Assembly (NCBI RefSeq): GCF_020102855.1
Contig: NZ_JADHZD010000007.1
Location: forward strand, 162,151 to 226,150
From: Nocardioides lacusdianchii
GTDB lineage: Bacteria > Actinomycetota > Actinomycetes > Propionibacteriales > Nocardioidaceae
Reading direction: 5' to 3'
Length of the DNA stretch: 64,000 bases
Under the pieces are notes generated by a model that worked only from the letters and a program-made list of their open reading frames with translations, was not told the origin of the DNA and searched no databases. How positions within the stretch are numbered: the first letter of the stretch is position 1; the number at the start of each line of letters is the position of its first letter. A program made the position numbers and the translations under genes. Below are positions 56,736-64,000 of the stretch, one piece after another.

Positions 56736-57145
56736 TCGGCGGCTGGAAAGGCTGAAACCGTATCTCAGCAGCGACACCCTCGCGGGAATACCCTGGCCGA
56801 TCTCCCTCTCGGCCTGTCCCAGCCGCCTCAGGGGCGCACTACGCGGCCACGCGAGGTCATCTCACGTACCCCGACCCGACCGATCTGGCAAGCAACGATG
56901 ACTTGGCAGCACTGGGGCACGACAACCCCAGGGCTTGTCGGTCTTGCGACCTGATGCGTTGCGAGCTCCGCAGGGGGCTGAACTGGGCGCTCAGGTTACA
57001 GGCGGTCCCCACATGCGGAACCTCAAACGGTGAACGCACAGTTCGGAAGCCCATCCTGGCCCGACAACCCGACGGACGTCCCGTAGGAGCCGTCCGGCTC
57101 CATCACCGGGACGGGGGCGTCTTGCGCCAGCCGACAGGTTCAATC
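56736..57145. other. Non-coding region at the right end of the 29-kb element
   Basis: About 410 bp without a gene-like ORF between mftF and the element's right terminal repeat. Short unrelated readings exist on both strands but lack coding character. No mftR or mftG gene is present here. Confidence 0.6.
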
Positions 57146-57170
57146 CCGACAACCAGATTTGCCTAATGAA
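57146..57170 (-). repeat. Right terminal inverted repeat of the 29-kb element
   Basis: Read inward from the CGATGC core (57171-57176): TTCATTAGGC, then GTTGTCGG (CCGACAAC at 57146-57153). TAGGC starts at +6 from the core at both ends. Nearby CCGACA at about 57131 may be a subrepeat. Confidence 0.65.
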
Positions 57171-57381
57171 CGATGCCGAGCAGGCGGACTCGGCCGAGCT
57201 CGCGGCTGCCGAGGTCCTCGACGCGCAGCGTGTCCCCGTCGACCACGGCCGTCACGCGGACCTGGGTGACGTTGCCCTCGGATGGGTCGGGGCCTGCGGG
57301 CGTGACGGGGAGGGCTGCCTTGATGCCGCCGGCGGTTAGCACGGCGATCGCCGCGGCCGCGAGGCCGATGAGGGCCTTCAT
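57163..57381 (-). pseudogene. Thermonuclease (SNase) gene, N-terminal part, cut by the 29-kb insertion
   Basis: The start of a secreted nuclease: a signal peptide (about residues 1-25), then TQVRVTAVVDGDTLRVED and GRVRLLGI, the conserved first strand and active-site Asp/Arg region of SNase. From codon 71 (Val-His) it runs into element DNA and stops at 57163. Native sequence ends with ATC at 57172-57174; the continuation, DAPE onward, lies at 27884-28203. It overlaps the upstream DnaA-like gene by 4 nt. Confidence 0.88.
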
Positions 57382-58316
57382 CGGGCGACCCTCAGCTGGG
57401 GACGCTCGCCGGCGCCGGGAACCGCGCGTGCCTGCGCGCGGACGCCGGGGGAGCGGTAGCCGGGCTCGGGGATCTGCTCGACGACCTCTGCCCCGCTCGT
57501 GCGGGCGCCGGCCGGCTCCTCGGGGAGCTCGGCGGCGATCTTCGCGGCCAGTTCGCGCAGCGGTGGGGTCTTCTCGATGCGCCGGGTCGCGTGGAGCACG
57601 GTCGTGTGGTCGCGGTCGAAGTGACGCGCGATCGTCGGCAGGCTGTGCCCGTGGATGCGGGCCGCCGTCATCGCCACCGCGGGGGCGTCCGCTGCCGCCC
57701 GGCTGCGGTCGGTGCCGAGGAGGACCTCGGGCGTGGTGCCGAAGGCCTCCGCGGTCGCCACGACGGCCTGCTCGACCGGGCCATCAGGCTCGAAGGTCGA
57801 CGCCGGCGGATCCTGGTGGAGGCTGACCACCGTGGCCTCGGGGCGGGGGAGCCGGGCGGTGTAGCGGTCGTTGACGTGCTCGGTGACCAGGGGTGCGGCG
57901 TCGGCCAGCCGGGGTCGCTCGGCGGTGCGGCGCACGGCGTGGATCACCGAGCCGTGGTCCTTGTTGAAGTGTTCGGCGACCGCCGGCAGGGACAGGCCGA
58001 CCTCGCGGGCGAGGGTCATGGCCACGGCGCGGGCGTCGCTGACCGGACGGCTGCGCTCGGCGCTCAGGATCGCCTTCGGGGTGGTGCCGAACATCGGTGC
58101 GGCCGCGTTGATGGCCAGCTCGCACACCGCAGCCAGGCCGGTTGCCGGCGCCGCCGGCATGGTCTGGTCGACCTGGACGGCCAGGACGGTCACCAGCGAC
58201 CGCAGCTGTTCGGCGTCCAGCGGCGCGATCAGGTCGGGGACCTGGTCGTGCTGCCCGCGGCTGGCGGCATCGAGGACGAGGCCAGCCAGCTGGCGGCCGC
58301 GCTGATCGAGGTCCAT
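57378..58316 (-). CDS. Protein with two tandem DnaA domain-IV-like DNA-binding modules
   Basis: The 312-residue protein has no AAA+ ATPase domain. It has two copies of the DnaA DNA-box-binding module, with the signature HFNKDHGSVIHAVRR (about residues 115-130) and HFDRDHTTVLHATRR (about 225-240), each following a helix pair with ARAVAMTLAREVGLSLP or APAVAMTAARIHGHSLP. Two such modules could bind paired DnaA-type boxes, possibly as a replication or regulation protein of the element. Its stop overlaps the SNase start. Confidence 0.75.
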   Translation of the reverse strand: MDLDQRGRQLAGLVLDAASRGQHDQVPDLIAPLDAEQLRSLVTVLAVQVDQTMPAAPATGLAAVCELAINAAAPMFGTTPKAILSAERSRPVSDARAVAMTLAREVGLSLPAVAEHFNKDHGSVIHAVRRTAERPRLADAAPLVTEHVNDRYTARLPRPEATVVSLHQDPPASTFEPDGPVEQAVVATAEAFGTTPEVLLGTDRSRAAADAPAVAMTAARIHGHSLPTIARHFDRDHTTVLHATRRIEKTPPLRELAAKIAAELPEEPAGARTSGAEVVEQIPEPGYRSPGVRAQARAVPGAGERPQLRVAR

Positions 58317-58330
58317 GCCCGTCCTCCCGC

Positions 58331-59044
58331 CTACCGCGCCGGCGACCCGCCGGCCGGGGCCGCCTGGCGAGGAACATGGCCGCGGCCCTGCTCGGCCATA
58401 CGCCGGCGAGCGTTGTCGGTGATCTCGCTCGCGATGCCGGCCGACTGCCGAGCGTTGGCCGCGGCGTGGTCGACGATGTTCTCGAGCAGGCGCACGTCCT
58501 CGTCGGCGCGGCCGAGTTCCTTGCCGGCGGTCGCGATGCTCCGCTCGAGGGTGACCGGCTCCAGCAGCGACGGCGGAGTCACGTGCTGGGCCGCCAGCTG
58601 CGCGCTGTCGACGTGCTGAGCGGTCAACCGGGCCATCGGCTTGGCCAGGTCGATCATCTCGCCCACGACTGCGAGGCGTGGCTTCAACTGCGCGACCTCG
58701 CTGGCGAGCTCAGGATCGGAGGTGTCGGCGTCTTGGAGGAGATCGTGGGCATCCGCGATCGCCTGCGATGCACGCTCCAGGTGTCCAGTGAGTTCGTCGA
58801 CCAGCTCGGCGTTGTCGCTGCAGCGCCGCTGCAGGCGGCCCAAGTGCTCGCCGGCGGCCTCGAGGTAGTAGTCACCGCGGTCGCTGAGGCGGGCCTTCGC
58901 AGAGTCGAGCTCGGCGTCATCGAGAACCCGGAGCGCGGAGTTGACCGTGGTGTGGAGTTCGTCGACCACCCGGCGGGCGCGTCCCACGGCCTGCTCGGCC
59001 ATGAAGACGGCGTCTGCCGCTTGCAGAGCGGTCTCGGTGGTCAT
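58331..59044 (-). CDS. Element-encoded helical/coiled-coil protein
   Basis: A 237-residue protein almost entirely alpha-helical, with long charged heptads (about residues 20-150; RARRVVDELHTTVNSALRVL, AELVDELTGHLERASQAIAD) and no membrane segment or enzyme motif. It may be a structural or DNA-organising protein. It is coupled to the 55-residue gene upstream (ATGA) and lies 14 bp upstream of the DnaA-domain gene. Confidence 0.55.
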   Translation of the reverse strand: MTTETALQAADAVFMAEQAVGRARRVVDELHTTVNSALRVLDDAELDSAKARLSDRGDYYLEAAGEHLGRLQRRCSDNAELVDELTGHLERASQAIADAHDLLQDADTSDPELASEVAQLKPRLAVVGEMIDLAKPMARLTAQHVDSAQLAAQHVTPPSLLEPVTLERSIATAGKELGRADEDVRLLENIVDHAAANARQSAGIASEITDNARRRMAEQGRGHVPRQAAPAGGSPAR

Positions 59045-59208
59045 GCCGGCTCACCGCCTCCCGTGTCGGACGGGGGCGTACTGCTCGGCGGGGGAAGCAC
59101 CTCGCGGAGGCGGTCGAGCGCGGCCAGGGCCTGCTCAAGGTGGTCGCGGGCCTCCTGAACGGGGTCACGGTCGGCCGCGGCGGAGGGAGAATCGGCGGGC
59201 GTGCTCAC
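59041..59208 (-). CDS. Small element protein (55 residues)
   Basis: GTG 59208 follows SD AAGGAG. The product begins STPADSPSAAADRDPVQEARD and has a short amphipathic helix (EARDHLEQALAALDRLREVL) and a Pro/Ser tail. It heads a minus-strand operon with the coiled-coil, DnaA-domain and SNase genes. Copy 4 of the bipartite motif is 34 bp upstream. Confidence 0.55.
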   Translation of the reverse strand: MSTPADSPSAAADRDPVQEARDHLEQALAALDRLREVLPPPSSTPPSDTGGGEPA

Positions 59209-59241
59209 GGGCAGCTCCTTGGTTGACCGGGGTCATGTTCA

Positions 59242-59279
59242 GTCACCAAAGGAAGGCCGACCCGCTCGGGCGATCACCG
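59242..59279. promoter_or_regulatory. Bipartite element motif, copy 4
   Basis: GTCACC (59242-59247), 22 nt, then GCGATCACCG (59270-59279). It lies upstream of the minus-strand operon starting at 59208. Confidence 0.6.
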
Positions 59280-59294
59280 AGCGCGAAGAAATCT

Positions 59295-60721
59295 GGCTCA
59301 TCTGACGCTTCCGTGGGTGGTTGATCGCGCCTGAATGGCCGCACGCCGTTCCCGCTCTAGGTTTCTGGCTTGTCGAGAGTCAGGAACCACGGAACGGAGA
59401 ACGGCGTGCGAAACGCCACCCTATGGCGCGCCCTCTTGGGCGTCGAGAACACCGTCATCGAGGCGATCGAGTTCAGCGATGTCGAGGACATTGTCATCGC
59501 GCACGTTCGACCGCGACGAGCTGCTCGAGGCCGCTGCGGACGATGCGGCATCAAAGCCGCCTGGTACGACCACGGAGAAGGACGCCGACGGTGGCGAAGC
59601 CTGGACCTGGGCACGGTCGAGGTCTTCCTCGAGGCCGACGCGCCAAGGGTCAACTGCCCGGTCCATGGGCCGACGGTGCGGCATGTGCCCTGGGCGCGTC
59701 ACGCGGCTGGTCACACGTTGAGCTTTGACCAGCAGGTCGCCTGGCTGGCTACCCAGTGCTCGAAGTCCGCGATCACCCAGTTGATGCGGATCGCGTGGCG
59801 GACCGTGGGATCGATCATCGCCCGGGTCTGGGCCGACACCGCCGAAGGGATCGACGCCTTCGCCGGACTGCGCCGCATCGGCATCGATGAGATCTCCTAC
59901 AAGCGCAACCACAAGTACCTGACCGTCGTGGTCGACCACGACACCGGCCGGCTGGTGTGGGCCAAGGCCGGACGCGACCGCGCCACCCTCGAGGAGTTCT
60001 TCGACGCACTGGAAGCCTCCGGCGAAGGCAGGTGCGCCCAGATCACCCATGTCACAGCCGACGGCGCGGACTGGATCGCGGACGTTGTGCGGCGACGCTG
60101 CCCAGCCGCGGTCCGGTGCGCCGACCCCTTCCACGTCGTCGGCTGGGCCACCGATGCCCTCGACGCCGTGCGACGAGACGCCTGGAATCAGGCCAGACGC
60201 GCGGGCCACACCCGCCCCGCCGGTTGGCAGAACGGCCGGGCGGTTACGGTCGCAACCGGACACGCTCGCGCTCTCAAGCACGCCCGCTACGCGCTGTGGA
60301 AGAACCCCGAGAACCTCACCGACAAGCAGCAGACGAAGCTTGCGTGGATCGCCAAGACTGATCCTCGGCTCTACCGCGCCTATCTGCTCAAAGAAGGCCT
60401 GCGTACCGTCTTCAAGCTCCCAGCAGACGAGGCCGCCGAGGCGCTGGACCGATGGGTCGCGTGGGCACGGCGCTGCCGGATCGCATCGTTCGTCAAGCTC
60501 CAGCAGCGCATCACCAAGCATCGCGCCGAGATCCTCGCTGCCATCGACCACGGCCTGTCCAACGGCCTCATCGAATCGGTCAACACCAAGATCCGGCTCA
60601 TCACCAGGGTGGCCTTCGGATTCCGCTCACCCGACGCCCTCATCGGTCTAGCGATGCTCAATCTCGGCGGCAACCGGCCGCTGCTGCCCGGCCGATGACC
60701 CACGGATCAGTCAGATGAGCC
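59295..60721 (+). mobile_element. ISL3-family insertion sequence, intact
   Basis: Inverted ends begin GGCTCATCTGAC and agree at 24 of 27 positions over 59292-59318 and 60698-60724. The flanking 8-mers AGAAATCT (59287-59294) and AGAAAACT (60722-60729) differ at one base, giving an 8-bp target duplication as expected for ISL3. It lies immediately beside the integrative element's left operon. Confidence 0.85.
59406..60698 (+). CDS. ISL3-family transposase
   Basis: The 430-residue transposase has an N-terminal zinc-finger pair (GRCGRCG, CPVHG), an HTH region and the DDE core: GIDEISYKRNHKYL, TADGADWI with CADPFHVVGW, and NGLIESVNTKIR (catalytic Glu). GTG 59406 fits the terminal IR spacing. No internal stop or frameshift, so it may be active. 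Confidence 0.92.
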   Translation: MRNATLWRALLGVENTVIEAIEFSDVEDIVIAHVRPRRAARGRCGRCGIKAAWYDHGEGRRRWRSLDLGTVEVFLEADAPRVNCPVHGPTVRHVPWARHAAGHTLSFDQQVAWLATQCSKSAITQLMRIAWRTVGSIIARVWADTAEGIDAFAGLRRIGIDEISYKRNHKYLTVVVDHDTGRLVWAKAGRDRATLEEFFDALEASGEGRCAQITHVTADGADWIADVVRRRCPAAVRCADPFHVVGWATDALDAVRRDAWNQARRAGHTRPAGWQNGRAVTVATGHARALKHARYALWKNPENLTDKQQTKLAWIAKTDPRLYRAYLLKEGLRTVFKLPADEAAEALDRWVAWARRCRIASFVKLQQRITKHRAEILAAIDHGLSNGLIESVNTKIRLITRVAFGFRSPDALIGLAMLNLGGNRPLLPGR

Positions 60722-60730
60722 AGAAAACTT

Positions 60731-60877
60731 GACGCGTAGCCGCCCTCGGCATCGCGGGCACGCAGCTTCGACAAGACGCTCATCGTCACCTCGGCCAAGT
60801 AGTCGCCGGTGAGAACGTCAGCATCCGCCTGCCGCACCATGTCGCTCAGGGCGCTCGCGCGGTCGCCGTAGAAGCCC
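60731..60877 (-). pseudogene. Fragment of an AtuA-like (DUF1446) gene
   Basis: The frame reads GFYGDRASALSDMVRQADADVLTGDYLAEVTM... GYASSF (in part), matching the start of acyclic terpene utilisation AtuA/DUF1446 proteins. A stop codon lies directly before GFYGD, and the ISL3 insertion cuts the 3' side. The rest is not found on the other side of the IS, so it is a remnant. Confidence 0.55.
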
Positions 60878-61213
60878 TAGAAATTTGCTATTCGGAGTGG
60901 CCTTGTCATTTAGATCCTTACGTATATATGGATCGGTATCTCTACATACGGAAGACTAGTGCGACGGGCGTCACATCGTCAACGGTCGGCCGCAACTCTG
61001 CCGTCAGCCATGTGTCGAACGTCGGGGAGGGTTGGACAGGAGGCCAACCGCTGCCTCGCCGCTCAGCCACACTGTGAAGAAAGCCCAGGGACCGGTGATG
61101 GCGTGCAACAGACCTCTCTTGTCAAGGGCCAGTAGAAACTGCCCAGTGGCGGACATGAGACCTGCCCGCTGACGGCCACGCGGAATCTGTCAAGTCAAGT
61201 GAGACAGTTTGGG
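60878..61213. other. Gap with IS21-like end repeats
   Basis: No gene in this 336-bp stretch. The segment 61130-61185 reads as imperfect direct repeats of GCCAGTAGAAACTGCCCAGTG and CATGAGACCTGCCCGCTGACGG (each shown in part), similar to IS21 multiple end repeats. The middle (60890-60970) is unusually AT-rich for this genome (CATTTAGATCCTTACGTATA). Confidence 0.35.
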
Positions 61214-62611
61214 TCAGTTGATTTGGGGTTCGAGGTCGGGCTGGTTGATCCAGAACTGGGTCGGCATGACCGGTGGGTGTGGCCTGCGGCCGCTGGCTGA
61301 GGTCGTGCACTGCTCGGCCAGGGGACAGACCCGACAGGCGCTGCCGAAGATGGCATTGCCCTTCGGTGTCACGCTCCGGGTGATGCCGACTGGGCATGTC
61401 ATCGTTCCGGCGACCGGGTCGCGGGTGAAGTCGTCGATGGTGAATCCGCCAGGCACCGCGGGGCGCAGCGGCCAGGGCTTGATCACGGGCTTGTGGCCGG
61501 ACTTGTCGAGCTCGCGGAGCATCTCGCCAGTGCCATAAGCGGAGTCGGCGAGGACCTCGACCTGCTGGCCTTCGCCAACCGTGGTGTCCTCGGCGAGCAG
61601 GACAGCGCCCACATTGCCGTCGGAGTTCTCAGCGCCGCTGGCCTTGGTCGCCTTCACAGCGGTGGTCAGCCCGGTGTCGGGCTCGACCACGATGTGGGCC
61701 TTGAACCCGTCCTGTTTGCGTTCGCGGGACTTGTGGGCGTGGCGCGCGTCGGGATCCACGGTCGAGATCATCCGATCCGGCGCGGTCCTGCGCGCGATCC
61801 TCCACCGGCCATCGGTGCCATCGGAGTCCTCGGCCGGCTCGACGTCCTGGCCCGCGACCAGCGCCAGCAGCGCGACGGCTTCGGCCGGTTTCCCACCGTC
61901 CTTGCTGATCTGCTCGATGTCCAAGGTGGCCAGCAACGCGAGCGCATCACCGACCAGCGCACTCACCAGCTCATCACGCGCGTCCGGGTCATCCCACGCG
62001 ATCCGCGGCTTCCCGGTCCCGGTGTAGTCCTGACCAGTCAACGCCGCCAGCCGTGTGCAGTGCACCGCGATGAGGTCCTTCGCGTTGGGCACCTCACGGC
62101 CAACCCGACGGACCGAGGCGATCAACTGGGTCACGGTGTCCTGACGGGCAACCGCGTCATCGAGGATCGTGGAATCCAGCGCGCGGCGCTGCTTGCCGGC
62201 CACCGCACCCGTTTCGGCGATGACGTCGCGGACCACTTGGAAGATCCGTTGCGGACGATCACTGGCAGCGAGTCGACGCCGCCAGTAGGTCAACGTCGAG
62301 GCGTCGAAGCCCTTCGCGTCGATCGCGTACCCACACGCCGCCTTCCACCGCAGATCGAAGGTCAACGCGTCGACCGCTTCGCGGTCCGAATGCCCGTACA
62401 ACGCTTGCAACACGATCACCGAAGCAATCACCTCGCCCGGGATCGAGGGCCGACCCCGTCCCGAAGGAAATAGGTCCGCGAACAACTCGCTCGGGAACAA
62501 CCGGTCGCGATGCTCGGCCAGCAACGCGAACACGCTGCCCGGCTCAAGTAAGTGTCCGGCCACCGACTCCACGTCCAGCAACTCACGCTGCCGATCAGAC
62601 TCACCCTGCAT
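61214..62611 (-). pseudogene. IS1182-family transposase, 3' truncated
   Basis: A 465-residue protein with the IS1182 start (FPSGRGRPSIPGEVIASVIVLQ), HTH region and DDE residues in ALDSTILDDA, and VLADSAYGTGEML, plus the CRVCPLAEQC Cys cluster. It ends soon after this with NQPDLEPQIN; full-length relatives run on for roughly 80-100 residues with the third catalytic Glu. The C-terminal end is therefore probably missing and the protein inactive. Confidence 0.75.
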
Positions 62612-62742
62612 GCACTCAGGATTTCAGCCCTGCCCGCCGACCGTGGGAGGCGCGCCTTTTGTTCAGCAGTCTCCCAGTGAGGCTCCGCCTCTGACCGCCG
62701 AGTCTGGGGCTGGTCTGGGCGGGCAGGCGGGCGCACGCTGTG

Positions 62743-62834
62743 GTGATGGATAACGTCCTGCGAATCGGTGATCTCCTCGATGGTCATGTGGTGCTCGATG
62801 TGGAGTGCCTGGATCGGATCTATCTCAACGGGTA
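62743..62834 (+). pseudogene. 5' fragment of a small gene cut by the IS3 element
   Basis: A reading begins VMDNVLRIGDLLDGHVVLDV and continues ECLDRIYLNGY up to the Tyr codon, where IS3 DNA (TGAAGCGCCCC) begins. This start resembles actinobacterial proteins with the IECLDRIYLNGYVP motif, as recalled. Truncated by the IS insertion. Confidence 0.45.
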
Positions 62835-62888
62835 TGAAGCGCCCCAGGTTTGATGCCGCTCCTGTTTGAGTCCAGGAGGATGAGCACC

Positions 62889-63200
62889 ATGCCGAAGAAG
62901 ATCGATGAAGAGTTGAAGGCCAGGGCTGTGCGTCTGGTCAATGATCGCCGCGGGGAGTACTCCTCGCTTACTGCTGCCTGTGCGGTCGTGGCCAAGCAGC
63001 TCGGTGTCGGCAAGGAGTCGGTGCGTCGCTGGGTCATCCAGTCCGACGTCGACAGCGGCACACGCCAGGGCGTCACGAGCGAAGAGCTGGCTGAGATCAA
63101 GGCGCTCAAGGCCGAGAACCGGCGGCTTCGTGAGGACGTCGACATCCTGCGCCGGGCCACAACTTTCTTCGCCGGGGAACTCGACCCCCGCAACCGCTGA
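62889..63200 (+). CDS. IS3-family OrfA (HTH protein)
   Basis: A 103-residue protein with the OrfA HTH (VVAKQLGVGKESVRRWVIQS) and leucine zipper (AEIKALKAENRRLREDVDIL). ATG 62889 has SD AGGAGG 9 nt upstream. Together with orfB it would form the OrfAB transposase via -1 frameshifting. Confidence 0.9.
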   Translation: MPKKIDEELKARAVRLVNDRRGEYSSLTAACAVVAKQLGVGKESVRRWVIQSDVDSGTRQGVTSEELAEIKALKAENRRLREDVDILRRATTFFAGELDPRNR

Positions 63201-63202
63201 TC

Positions 63203-63873
63203 ATGGGTTTCATCGACACCATGAGAGCCGAGGACTACGCGGTCGAGTCGATCTGTCGGGTCCTGCGCGAGCAGGGCTGCCAGATCGCCGCGCGGACCTA
63301 CCGCAGCTGGAAGAGCACGAACAGGGTCGTCGCGGCTAGAACGATGTCCGATGCCCAGGTCGTCGACGCGGTACGCGACATCGCCTGGACCACCAAGGTC
63401 GACGCCGAGGGCGTGGCGGTGCGCAAGCTCGCACCCGAGGGGCTCTACGGGCGCCGCAAGATGACCGCCTACCTGCGGCGCACCACCATGCCCGAGGCCA
63501 GCGCCGGCAGCGTGGACCGTGCGATGCGGACCCTCGGCCTGTGTGGTGTGCGGCGTGACAAGGGCATTCGGACCACGATCCCGGCCAAGGACGGCACCCG
63601 TGCCGGGGACCTCCTCGACAGGGCTTCACCGCGCCGGCACCTGACCGGACCTGGGTCACCGACTTCACCTACGTCAGAACCTGGGCCGGCTTCACCTACG
63701 TCGCGTTCATCGTCGACGTCTACGCCCAACGAATCGTGGCCTGGCACGCCGCGACGAACAAGCAGACCGACCTGGTGATGATCCCGCTGCGGATGGCGCT
63801 GTGGCAACGCGGCCGCGAGGGCCACCCCACTCAGCCGGGTGAGCTCATCCATCACTCGGACGCCGGGTCTCAA
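63203..63873 (+). pseudogene. IS3-family OrfB transposase, frameshifted and truncated
   Basis: The frame reads the N-terminal HTH_21 domain and then, near 63618-63624 (GACAGGGCTTCACC), shifts by one base: the rve domain continues in the +2 register with TWVTDFTYV and LIHHSDAGSQ. A single-base deletion is the simplest cause. At 63873 the sequence runs into IS30-like DNA, so the third catalytic Glu is lost. Confidence 0.8.
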
Positions 63874-64000
63874 GGCGGATTCAACTGGTCGTCGCAACAC
63901 CCCCTGATGTCGGAGGTGTTCACAGATGGCGACGGCGGACTGGAGCAAGAAGACCAGCGATGTTCCCGAGGGTGCGCGTCGGCAGTGGCGTGCTGACAGA
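63874..64000 (+). mobile_element. IS30-like element, left end (runs off window)
   Basis: GGATTCAACTGGTCGTCGCA (63877-63896), an IS30-type end, follows the broken IS3 orfB and leads into a transposase start at 63926. The exact junction lies between 63874 and 63877. Confidence 0.55.
63926..64000 (+). CDS. IS30-like transposase, N-terminal part (continues off window)
   Basis: Starts MATADWSKKTSDVPEGARR and runs to the window edge. Short, but it fits an IS30 transposase start with a basic N-terminus; the catalytic part lies outside. Confidence 0.45.
   Translation, partial: MATADWSKKTSDVPEGARRQWRADR

Larger units (their letters stand above)
62835..63873 (+). mobile_element. IS3-family element, degraded
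   Basis: The left end TGAAGCGCCCCAGGTTTGA is a typical IS3 inverted repeat. orfA and orfB follow in the -1 frame relationship expected for programmed frameshifting. orfB carries a 1-nt deletion and is cut at its DDE core by an IS30-like element, so the right IS3 end is not in the window. Confidence 0.75.

Noticed and set aside
57146..57176. Right attachment site of the tRNA-Asn element
   Set aside because: Sequence here matches the 29-kb transposon end, not the tRNA 3' end.

Overview
The DNA is GC-rich and comes from an actinobacterium. Gene content and order (era, leuA, recO, uppS, zur-znuBCA, glyS, dusB, dgt, dnaG, tRNA-Asn) and a recurring GGTCGAGTAGC...GCGTATCGAGACC intergenic palindrome suggest Nocardioides or a close relative. 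The genus is an inference from gene content and style, not from a search.

Positions 1-21912 are ordinary chromosome: GTPase Era, a leucine-attenuated leuA, RecO, an undecaprenyl/polyprenyl diphosphate synthase, a Zur-regulated zinc uptake operon, glycyl-tRNA synthetase, DusB, a secreted cell-wall-type protein behind a structured leader, dGTPase, a small membrane-protein operon, DnaG, and tRNA-Asn(GTT).

From 22097 the window enters an integrative element lodged next to tRNA-Asn: tyrosine integrase, excisionase-like protein, unnamed proteins, a degenerate M48-like membrane protein, small Cys/His proteins and a thermonuclease (SNase) gene. The SNase gene is cut in two. Its C-terminal half lies at 27884-28203 and its N-terminal half at 57171-57381, both on the minus strand. 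The 28,967 bp between them (28204-57170) are flanked by the 6-bp core CGATGC and have partly matching inverted ends. Beyond the N-terminal half the host element continues with a protein carrying two DnaA DNA-binding domains, a helical protein and a 55-residue protein. Four copies of a bipartite motif (GTCACC-N22-GCGATCACCG) lie upstream of minus-strand genes on both sides of the insert, which supports the two sides being one older element.

The 29-kb insert is a Tn554-like transposon. Its left end has three overlapping large tyrosine recombinases plus a short coiled-coil protein. Its cargo has two metabolic blocks. The first is a phosphite block: PhnCDE-type ABC transporter, phosphite dehydrogenase PtxD, a PhnF-like GntR regulator and a divergent, orphan PhnM. 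The second is an alcohol-oxidation block built on the redox cofactor mycofactocin: a zinc NDMA-dependent-type alcohol dehydrogenase, a MoxR/VWA maturation pair, two acyl-CoA synthetases, an AcoR-like regulator, an aldehyde dehydrogenase and mftA-B-C-D-E-SDR-mftF in one overlapping operon. A shared palindrome (TGTYCA-N5-TGRACA) sits in front of both the alcohol dehydrogenase and the aldehyde dehydrogenase/mft operon. The cargo is predicted to turn alcohols into acyl-CoAs with its own cofactor supply, and to turn phosphite into phosphate.

Positions 59287-64000 are an insertion-sequence graveyard: an intact ISL3 element, an AtuA-like gene fragment, IS21-like end repeats, a 3'-truncated IS1182 transposase, a gene fragment cut by an IS3 element with a frameshifted orfB, and the start of an IS30-like element inside that IS3.
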